Source: Bifidobacterium breve
GTDB taxonomy: Bacteria > Actinomycetota > Actinomycetes > S36-B12
Direction of reading: 5' to 3'
Length of the DNA: 10,220 nucleotides
Assembly: GCA_945885645.1 (NCBI GenBank)
Contig: CAMCYV010000037.1
Span: forward strand, 1 to 10,220
The notes under the pieces are model-generated. The model ran no database searches, was not told the DNA's origin, and worked only from the letters and a program-made list of their open reading frames with translations. A program made the position numbers and the translations under genes. Below are positions 5,099 to 10,220 of the stretch, piece by piece. Numbering within the stretch: position 1 is the stretch's first letter; every line of letters starts with the position of its first letter.

Positions 5099-5219
5099 TT
5101 CTTCTGCTGAAAAACTCTCAGATGCCTCACTGGTTGGCCGATAACTCCTTTGAGCAGGAAGCTCGCAGCACTCGCCATGGATTTGGCCCAATTGCCCTAC
5201 GGGGTGAACGGGGTTTCGC
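5099..5219 (+). other. Intergenic region upstream of the flgB operon
   Basis: The 121-nt gap must hold any operon-specific promoter. It contains the GCCGATAA box at 5137-5144 and a short imperfect GAGC/GCTC hairpin around 5152-5164. No second -10/-35 pair is convincing, and I find no terminator of the NlpC/P60 gene, so read-through from that gene is possible. Confidence 0.45.
5137..5144 (+). promoter_or_regulatory. Sigma-28-type -10 box upstream of flgB
   Basis: A perfect GCCGATAA lies 75 nt before the flgB ATG. The expected -35 position (5118-5121, TCAG) is a poor match to TAAA, and the A-rich run at 5110-5114 is about 7 nt too far. It is therefore a half-convincing promoter. The precedent is Bacillus subtilis, where a SigD promoter upstream of flgB supplements the main promoter of the fla/che operon. 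Confidence 0.5.
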
Positions 5220-5576
5220 ATGGACCTTGGTCTGGTAAATCCGTCGGTACGGATCGCTCTTGACGGATTAATGATGCGTCAAGAAGCCATTGCCAATAAC
5301 GTATCCAACATGTCCACGCCCAATTACACGGCAACTAACGTCGAATTTGAGGGCGCGTTGAGCGCTGCCCTAGACATGCCCGGCATTGGCACAGCCACTC
5401 CCAGGGACTTTATGAGCACCGTTGCTTCCGAAGCTCCACGCAAACAAGATGGCAACAATGTCAGCCTCGAAGAACAAACACTGCTGGGCACGGAAACTAA
5501 CCTGCGGCTTGAACTCGCATTGCGCGCGGCCGAGGGAAGATTTAATTCAATCCGATATGTCTTGGGCGGTAGCTGA
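5220..5576 (+). CDS. flgB: Flagellar proximal rod protein FlgB
   Basis: FlgB is the first component of the cell-proximal rod, attached through FliE to the MS-ring and exported by the flagellar type III system. The 118-residue product has the rod-family N-terminal motif MMRQEAIANNVSNMSTPNYTATNVEFEGAL (18-47), equivalent to R...lAnNIANadTPgYka..vdFe..L. Its C-terminus (VSLEEQTLLGTETNLRLELALRAAEGRFNSIRYVLGG) is the partner helix. The length is at the short end of the family, with a brief middle segment. ATG 5220 is the first possible ATG after an in-frame stop at 5205-5207. The upstream ribosome binding site is weak (GGGG-rich). It heads the operon and is followed by flgC after 2 nt. Confidence 0.95.
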   Translation: MDLGLVNPSVRIALDGLMMRQEAIANNVSNMSTPNYTATNVEFEGALSAALDMPGIGTATPRDFMSTVASEAPRKQDGNNVSLEEQTLLGTETNLRLELALRAAEGRFNSIRYVLGGS

Positions 5577-5578
5577 TC

Positions 5579-6001
5579 ATGCTGTCGATTTTTAATATTT
5601 CGAGCACCGGAGTCAATTTTTACAAGAACTCACTGGACGCGATTGCCTACAATGTGGCCAACATAAACACGGTCCGCAGCATGGAGCAAAGCGCAGTTCG
5701 ACGCCAAACCGTTGTTGGAACCGCGGACGCATCACCTGCACCAAGCATGGTCGGGACCGGTGGCACCGTGGGCAACGGAGTTTCCTTCAAGATGGTTCAA
5801 TCCGATTCGGGTGAGGGTCTCGTCACTTTCGACCCAGAGCACCCTCTTGCTAACGAAGATGGCTACGTCCGTCGTCCTGACATTGACTTGACGACCGAAA
5901 TGGCCGACATGATTATTGCCCAACGCGGCTACCAGGCCAACCTTGCTGTCATTCAGCGTGCAACCGAGTCCTATCAAGCCGCCCTTCAGTTAGGTAAGTA
6001 A
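5579..6001 (+). CDS. flgC: Flagellar proximal rod protein FlgC
   Basis: FlgC is a proximal rod subunit assembled after FlgB. The 140-residue product begins MLSIFNISSTGVNFYKNSLDAIAYNVANINTVRS, the rod N-terminal helix with YNVANINT in place of the usual NNIANxNT. It ends EMADMIIAQRGYQANLAVIQRATESYQAALQLGK, closely matching the FlgC C-terminal EM..mi.A.RaYqANv.v...a. The HPLANEDGYVRRPDIDLTTEM segment (about 87-107) is the typical DP.hP.Ad..GYV..PNvd...EM block and is diagnostic for FlgC rather than other rod proteins. The gene lies 2 nt after flgB and 3 nt before fliE, so translation is probably coupled. Confidence 0.95.
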   Translation: MLSIFNISSTGVNFYKNSLDAIAYNVANINTVRSMEQSAVRRQTVVGTADASPAPSMVGTGGTVGNGVSFKMVQSDSGEGLVTFDPEHPLANEDGYVRRPDIDLTTEMADMIIAQRGYQANLAVIQRATESYQAALQLGK

Positions 6002-6004
6002 CCC

Positions 6005-6355
6005 ATGGCCTTCAGCATTCCCGGAGTTTCACTCTCAGCAGCGTTACCTCCGCTTCCTCCCACGCCCCCAAGTCCAAGTATTAGTCCGGGTTCCAGCACA
6101 ACTGCGACCACCGGGGTTGGCGGCGCGGGCACCGGCACAGACTTCGGAGCCAGCTTGGCGAGCGCAATGGACCAATTGGGCGCACTCCACCAAAACTCTG
6201 ACGCACTTGCCACCAAAGTCGCAACCGGTGAATTAAAGAATCCCCATGAGTACCTCATGGCGGCACAGGAAGCGTCCATTTCCACTCAAGCTGCGGTAGC
6301 CGTACGAAATAAAGCACTCGAAGCCTTCAATGAAATCATGAGGATGCAACTGTGA
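6005..6355 (+). CDS. fliE: Flagellar hook-basal body complex protein FliE
   Basis: FliE is the adaptor between the MS-ring and the proximal rod, and the first substrate of the flagellar export gate. The 116-residue product has a Pro/Ser/Gly-rich variable N-terminus (1-42, with runs such as PPLPPTPPSP). This is followed by TGTDFGASLASAMDQLGAL and the conserved C-terminal block NPHEYLMAAQEASISTQAAVAVRNKALEAFNEIMRMQL (about 79-116), matching the family's h.vm.a.e.a....l...vRnK...AY.eim.mqv. It is slightly longer than enterobacterial FliE (104 residues) because of the Pro-rich stretch. Its TGA overlaps the GTG start of fliF (GTGA at 6352-6355), indicating coupling. Confidence 0.95.
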   Translation: MAFSIPGVSLSAALPPLPPTPPSPSISPGSSTTATTGVGGAGTGTDFGASLASAMDQLGALHQNSDALATKVATGELKNPHEYLMAAQEASISTQAAVAVRNKALEAFNEIMRMQL

Positions 6356-7965
6356 TTGAGACCCTGAGAATTTTTGGTACGAGGGCGATTACAGCCCTTC
6401 GTCAATTCACCCCCGGCCAGATCACCGCCATTGTTATCGGGATTCTTGCGCTTCTCGTGGGCGCAGTGTTATTGCGTCAGGTGACCGCTTCCCCAATGAC
6501 ACCGTTGTACTCAAACCTTTCGAGTGAAGACGCGGTCGCGATCTCTGAAGAACTTGATGCTCAAGGCACCCCATATGAACTAAGTGCAGGCGGAACCCAG
6601 ATTCTTGTGGCCCCGGAAGCCGTTTCATCAGCCCGACTGGCCATGAGTGCTGCCGGACTTCCTGCCGACGCCGGTAGCGGTTACTCGCTCCTCGATGAGC
6701 AAGGAATGACTACTTCGCAGTTTATGCAAAATGTCACCTATCAGCGCGCACTCGAAGGCGAACTGTCAACCACGATCGAAGGAATTGACGGAGTGCGCGC
6801 AGCAACCGTTCACCTTGCTATTCCCGCTGAAACCGTGTTCACCCAAGCATCAGATAAGCCCACTGCATCCGTGCTCCTCACTCTGGGTGGGGGTCAAACA
6901 CTCGATGGCGAGCAGGTCCAAGCAATCACCAGTTTGGTGGCCTCCTCGGTACCCGGTCTTTCACCCGAAAGTGTGAGTGTCTCGGATTCTTCCGGCGCAT
7001 TGCTCTCCGGTGGCGGTGTTTCTGGCGCAGCTTCGGTGTCACAGGCTGCCCGAATCGAGAAGGGCATTATGGAATCTGCGCAGTCGATGCTTGACAAGGT
7101 TCTCGGTCCCGGCGTTGCAAGTGTCATCGTCAAAGCCGAACTTGAATTTGATCAAAGGACTACCACTACGCAGGAATACTCCTACCCCGAGGAATTGCCC
7201 GCACTCACCGGACAGACGAACACTGAGACTTACACCGCAACTGATAACAGCCAAATCGATGGCCCCGTCGTAGGGGAACCACCCGTTGTTGTGGGTGAGG
7301 GCACCGTCACAGATTCCCAGAACGACTATGAAAAAACTTCAACAACCGCGACGAATCCCATTAACAGCACCATCACTGAGCGAGTAGGTGCGCCGGGAGA
7401 TATCCGCAGGCTCACCGTTGCCGTTCTGGTTGATGCAGCAGTTCCCGCAGCAACATTCGCTGAGGTTGAGGGGATCGTTTCAAACGCTGTTGGACTCAAT
7501 GTGGAGCGTGGCGATGCAATCCAGGTTTCACAGGTGGCGTTTGACACAACGGCAGCAGATGCTGCTGAGGCCGCTGCCGCTGAAGCGCTGGCAGCTGAAG
7601 AGTCTGCCGCGTTGTTTGACACGGCACGCAAAGCGGGTATTGCCATCTTGGTACTTGCGGTCCTGATTTTGGGCGTGCTTTCGCTTCGTCGTCAGCGCCG
7701 AACGGCGATCGACATGGAAATGCTTGAAGCCCAAGGATTTGGCGGCCCGGTCATGTTGGAGCGCCTCGACGAAAATGGCGAGGTGGTTTACGAACCTGCT
7801 ATTCCTATTGCGGTCGGACCCGGTGGCGAGGCCATAATGGAAGAAGAAATCGTTCCGACTTACATCAAGAGCCCCGGCTCAGCAACCTACGACTCACTCC
7901 GTGACTTTGCTACCGAAGAACCCGAGCAGGTCGCTCGCGTGCTACGTACCTGGATCGCAAAGTAG
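6352..7965 (+). CDS. fliF: Flagellar MS-ring protein FliF
   Basis: FliF builds the MS-ring in the cytoplasmic membrane, the base for rod, export gate and rotor. The 537-residue product (family about 520-570) has TM1 at about 24-43 (ITAIVIGILALLVGAVLLRQ) and a YscJ/FliF secretin-like domain starting with TPLYSNLSSEDAVAISEELDAQGTPYELSAGGTQILV. A second ring-building region includes ASVIVKAELEFDQRTTTTQEY and RRLTVAVLVD. An Ala/Glu-rich linker lies at about 400-420, and TM2 at about 427-447 (AGIAILVLAVLILGVLSLRR). The C-terminal tail YDSLRDFATEEPEQVARVLRTWIAK is the FliG-binding motif. GTG 6352 overlaps the fliE stop by 4 nt, and GAGG lies about 8 nt upstream. fliG follows after 9 nt. Confidence 0.97.
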   Translation: MIETLRIFGTRAITALRQFTPGQITAIVIGILALLVGAVLLRQVTASPMTPLYSNLSSEDAVAISEELDAQGTPYELSAGGTQILVAPEAVSSARLAMSAAGLPADAGSGYSLLDEQGMTTSQFMQNVTYQRALEGELSTTIEGIDGVRAATVHLAIPAETVFTQASDKPTASVLLTLGGGQTLDGEQVQAITSLVASSVPGLSPESVSVSDSSGALLSGGGVSGAASVSQAARIEKGIMESAQSMLDKVLGPGVASVIVKAELEFDQRTTTTQEYSYPEELPALTGQTNTETYTATDNSQIDGPVVGEPPVVVGEGTVTDSQNDYEKTSTTATNPINSTITERVGAPGDIRRLTVAVLVDAAVPAATFAEVEGIVSNAVGLNVERGDAIQVSQVAFDTTAADAAEAAAAEALAAEESAALFDTARKAGIAILVLAVLILGVLSLRRQRRTAIDMEMLEAQGFGGPVMLERLDENGEVVYEPAIPIAVGPGGEAIMEEEIVPTYIKSPGSATYDSLRDFATEEPEQVARVLRTWIAK

Positions 7966-7974
7966 GCCGCGCCC

Positions 7975-8997
7975 ATGCCACCCATTCGCCCCGAAGAAAT
8001 CACACCCGCCTACAAGGCTGCCGTCATTGTGGCCCAGCTGGGTCCTGCCGCAGCTCGGCCCGTGTTTGCTCAATTGCCGAATGACGATATCCAGACCATC
8101 GCGGGCGAGGTCGCCCGGCTCAAAGAAGTTGATCCGACACTTGCATTAGAAATTATTCGCGAGTTCATCACCTATGCCGCGAGCACCCGAATGGCTGGCA
8201 GTGGTGGCCTTGATGTGGCCCGAGACTTACTAGACCTGATCTTTGAGCCGGCCGAAGCTGATGAGATGTTCGAGCAATTGGTGAGTTCCATTGCAGAAGC
8301 CCCATTTCATTACATGCGCAAAATGGACTCTTCACAAATCCTGTCCTTCATTAAAGATGAACACCCACAGATCATTGCCGTTGTTCTTGCATATTTGCCA
8401 TCAGATCTCGCCTCATCGGTTCTTTGTTCACTTCCTGATGAGGTTCAAGGATCAGTTGCCGGTCGAATTGGACTCATGGGTCGGGTCAATCCGGACTCTG
8501 TCCGCTTAGTCGAATCTGTTCTGCAACGCAAAATGTCCAATGTTCTCGTTACAACAGAATCTTCGTATATCGGTGGCCTCGATCCCTTGATCAGCATAAT
8601 TCAACGAACGGACCGACAGACCGAAAAGGTTCTCCTGGAAAGCATTGAAGAGCGTGACCCGAAACTTGCCGAGAACATCCGCTCGCACCTCTTCCTCTTT
8701 GAGGACATTTCGAAGGTTGATGACAGGTCGCTGCAGTTGATTTTGCGTGAGGTCAGTCCGCAGGACCTCGCCATGTCGTTGAAGGGTGTGAGCCCGGAAG
8801 TCCACGCGAAAGTACTACGAAACCTTTCCACTCGTGCAGCAGACATGCTGGAAGAGGAATTGGAACTCATGGGTCGGGTTCGCCGCAGCAGCGTGGAGGA
8901 AGCTCAAGGAAAGATCGTTGCTGTCATTCGACGCCTTGATGAAAAGGGCGATATTGAAATCAGTATCGGTGGTGGTGAAGATGACTTTGTTTCTTAG
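7975..8997 (+). CDS. fliG: Flagellar motor switch protein FliG
   Basis: FliG sits on the cytoplasmic face of the MS-ring, binds FliF and FliM, and interacts with the stator to generate torque. The 340-residue protein has the N-terminal FliF-binding domain (1-100) and a middle domain with the EHPQ motif at 129-132 (KDEHPQIIAVVLAYL). The C-terminal torque domain includes LREVSPQDLAMSLKGV and LRNLSTRAADMLEEELELMGRVR. Compared with Escherichia coli FliG, K270 matches K264, R287 matches R281 and R303 matches R297. The acidic pair D288/D289 is Glu294/Glu295, and the preceding Arg is Glu293, so charge is conserved or increased. ATG 7975 gives the normal FliG N-terminus. The 3' end overlaps fliH by 17 nt. 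Confidence 0.97.
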   Translation: MPPIRPEEITPAYKAAVIVAQLGPAAARPVFAQLPNDDIQTIAGEVARLKEVDPTLALEIIREFITYAASTRMAGSGGLDVARDLLDLIFEPAEADEMFEQLVSSIAEAPFHYMRKMDSSQILSFIKDEHPQIIAVVLAYLPSDLASSVLCSLPDEVQGSVAGRIGLMGRVNPDSVRLVESVLQRKMSNVLVTTESSYIGGLDPLISIIQRTDRQTEKVLLESIEERDPKLAENIRSHLFLFEDISKVDDRSLQLILREVSPQDLAMSLKGVSPEVHAKVLRNLSTRAADMLEEELELMGRVRRSSVEEAQGKIVAVIRRLDEKGDIEISIGGGEDDFVS

Positions 8998-9757
8998 CGC
9001 ATCCCGCCTGACACCGGCTGAAGCAAGCAACGTGACCGCAACTCGGTTTGACAGTGTTTTGAGTTTGCCTGAAGTTGATCATTCACCGGTACTCGAATCC
9101 CCGGCAGTTCATCATCACGTCGAATCTGAGTCCAGCTTGATGAACCGAGGTTTTGATGCAGGTTTTCAAGCTGGATCTGATGCCGGTTATGAATCCGGTT
9201 ATGAATCTGGTCTTAAGAGCGGGCATGATGCCGGGTTCGCCGCAGGTTTGAGCGAGGGTCGCGAGCAGATGGTTGCTGAAGTCCGCGCAGAACTGCAGAC
9301 CGAGCACACGGCCATCATGTTGGAACACTCTGAATTGAGAGCCAAACTTGAAATCGCCGTGAACACCATGGCAAGTGCGTTGTCCTCATTGGAGTCGGCC
9401 ACCGTTCCGGTGTACGCAGAGGTCGGCATGAAGCTTGGCGATGTCGTTGTTGAACTTGTTGAAGGACTTCTTGGATCGGAACTTTCCGCGGACAAGGCGC
9501 ATGTCGTCAATGCGATCAGCTCCGCCGCCGCCGAAATCCCAGGCCACTCTGAAGTGCGCGTTTTACTGCACCCCGACGACCTCGAAATAGTTCAAGACTT
9601 GGATATCGATTTTGAAGAGGCGCTCCAGCGTCCGGTTCGCCTAATGGCTGACGACTCAATTGAACTTCACGGAGCAGTTGTGACAAGTGGATGCACTCGG
9701 GTCGATTCCCAAATCGGCCAGCGCATCGCGCAACTCAAGGAGGCGCTCTCCTCGTGA
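8981..9757 (+). CDS. fliH: Flagellar export apparatus protein FliH
   Basis: FliH forms a dimeric stalk that binds and regulates the export ATPase FliI, like the peripheral stalk of ATP synthase. I start it at ATG 8981 (258 residues, MTLFLSASRLTPAEASN), 17 nt inside the fliG end. The longer frame back to 8834 would only translate fliG sequence out of frame. Residues 57-93 contain ten Gly residues exactly four apart, the GxxxG-type repeat helix characteristic of FliH. An acidic helical segment follows (98-130). The C-terminal domain has VRVLLHPDDLEIVQ and the final RPVRLMADDSIELHGAVVTSGCTRVDSQIGQRIAQLKEAL, matching the FliH/YscL end (D..l..G.cvv.t..g.iD..i..qL..i). Its TGA overlaps the fliI GTG. 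Confidence 0.93.
   Translation: MTLFLSASRLTPAEASNVTATRFDSVLSLPEVDHSPVLESPAVHHHVESESSLMNRGFDAGFQAGSDAGYESGYESGLKSGHDAGFAAGLSEGREQMVAEVRAELQTEHTAIMLEHSELRAKLEIAVNTMASALSSLESATVPVYAEVGMKLGDVVVELVEGLLGSELSADKAHVVNAISSAAAEIPGHSEVRVLLHPDDLEIVQDLDIDFEEALQRPVRLMADDSIELHGAVVTSGCTRVDSQIGQRIAQLKEALSS
9149..9259 (+). repeat. In-gene 12-nt repeat coding the FliH GxxxG helix
   Basis: Ten consecutive 4-residue units of the form G-x-x-x are encoded (G57 to G93 of FliH), including GYES twice in a row and DAG-containing units four times. At DNA level the units are imperfect 12-nt repeats with varied synonymous codons, so selection on the protein, not recent slippage, explains most of it. Confidence 0.75.
9737..9743 (+). 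promoter_or_regulatory. Strong ribosome binding site for fliI
   Basis: AAGGAGG lies within the fliH 3' end, 10 nt before GTG 9754. It is the strongest such signal in the operon and fixes the fliI start despite the 4-nt overlap with fliH. Confidence 0.75.
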
Positions 9758-10220
9758 ACCTCCAACAGACTTTGGAACATGGTCGCAACGCCATTCGCCT
9801 TCCCGTAAGTGGCGAAGTCGTCGGCGTCAACGGATTGACAATTTGGCTCGAAGGCGTGCGTTCGGCGATCGGTGACGTACTCGACCTTGATGTTCAAGGG
9901 CAAAGTCTTAAGGCGCAAGTAGTGGGGATTTCGGGGGATCGCTTGGCTTGTATGCCCCTTGGAGAAATGTCCGGCGTTGCACCAGGGGTTACCGCCAAAG
10001 CCACAAATGCACCGGTGCGTGTGCCAATCGGCGATCAATTGCTAGGGCGCGTGATTGATGCTCTCGGAAATCCGATTGACGACAAGGGCCCACTCCCCAC
10101 CATGCCTTTGTTGACCACGACCAATCAGGCACCTTCCCCACTTTCGCGTCAACGCATCACGGAGCAATTACACGTGGGAGTTCGAGCAATTGACACCCTG
10201 ATCCCCATTGGGCGTGGCCA
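9754..10220 (+). CDS. fliI: Flagellum-specific export ATPase FliI, 5' part
   Basis: FliI is the hexameric ATPase of the flagellar type III export apparatus, related to F1 beta. The 155 visible residues start at GTG 9754, with AAGGAGG at 9737-9743, and run off the right edge in frame. They show the N-terminal beta-barrel (GEVVGVNGLTIWLEGVRSAIGDVLDL), then LACMPLGEMSGVAPGV, then RVPIGDQLLGRVIDALGNPIDDKGPLP. The R.RI.e.l..GVRAID.LipiGRG motif (RQRITEQLHVGVRAIDTLIPIGRG) lies just before the Walker A loop, which is outside the window. The position after fliH and the GVRAIDTLIPIGRG wording fit FliI rather than an ATP synthase subunit. Start overlaps the fliH stop by 4 nt (GTGA). Confidence 0.95.
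   Translation, partial: MNLQQTLEHGRNAIRLPVSGEVVGVNGLTIWLEGVRSAIGDVLDLDVQGQSLKAQVVGISGDRLACMPLGEMSGVAPGVTAKATNAPVRVPIGDQLLGRVIDALGNPIDDKGPLPTMPLLTTTNQAPSPLSRQRITEQLHVGVRAIDTLIPIGRG

Noticed and set aside
5178..5264. Short frame MDLAQLPYGVNGVSHG... overlapping the flgB start
   Set aside because: Only 28 residues, no ribosome binding site, runs out of frame into flgB; no sign of a real peptide.
7540..7620. Ala-codon-rich GCTGCTGAGG-type stretch in fliF as a DNA repeat
   Set aside because: It is simply the Ala/Glu-rich linker before TM2, with mixed codons; no exact repeat unit.
8834..8980. A 49-residue N-terminal extension of FliH
   Set aside because: It lies entirely inside fliG in another frame, has no FliH-like sequence and is Trp/Arg-rich in a shadow-frame manner; ATG 8981 fits the family.
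1..10220. CRISPR arrays, tRNA/rRNA genes, insertion sequences, phage attachment sites
   Set aside because: None seen: no regularly spaced repeats, no transposase frames with terminal inverted repeats, no cloverleaf-like stretch in the few non-coding gaps.

Overview
This window is part of a flagellar biogenesis locus from a Gram-positive, probably actinobacterial, genome of moderate GC content. The clues are frequent GTG starts, the flgL-fliW-csrA trio, the flgB-flgC-fliE-fliF-fliG-fliH-fliI order, no sign of an outer membrane, and promoter boxes of the sigma-28/WhiG type. The phylum call is inference from style and gene content; no marker gene proves it.

Layout. (1) Positions 1-1196, plus strand: the 3' part of flgL (hook-filament junction), then fliW and csrA, the partner-switch pair that couples flagellin level to flagellin translation. 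(2) Positions 1193-2985: a non-flagellar accessory block made of a minus-strand two-TM bacterial PH-domain protein, a plus-strand 225-residue protein I do not recognise, a minus-strand TM plus coiled-coil protein and a likely 53-residue minus-strand membrane protein. Both convergent pairs share a palindromic 4-nt stop (TTAA, CTAG). (3) Positions 2986-4435: a near-consensus sigma-28 promoter, an APH/ACAD10-type kinase-fold protein whose catalytic and metal-binding aspartates are both replaced (a predicted pseudokinase), a candidate terminator hairpin and a 14-nt tandem repeat. (4) Positions 4436-5098: an NlpC/P60 peptidoglycan peptidase with no signal peptide, probably the flagellum-specific wall enzyme. 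(5) Positions 5099-10220: a tightly packed operon flgB-flgC-fliE-fliF-fliG-fliH-fliI, preceded by a second perfect GCCGATAA box; fliI runs off the right edge before its Walker A motif.

How they fit together: FliF is the MS-ring, FliE joins it to the FlgB/FlgC proximal rod, FliG is the rotor switch protein on the cytoplasmic face, and FliH/FliI are the export ATPase complex. The NlpC/P60 protein would open peptidoglycan for the rod. FlgL, FliW and CsrA act late, at filament assembly. The most interesting candidate for something undescribed is the pseudokinase under a sigma-28-type promoter, which suggests a late flagellar or motility-linked role for a protein family not normally associated with flagella.
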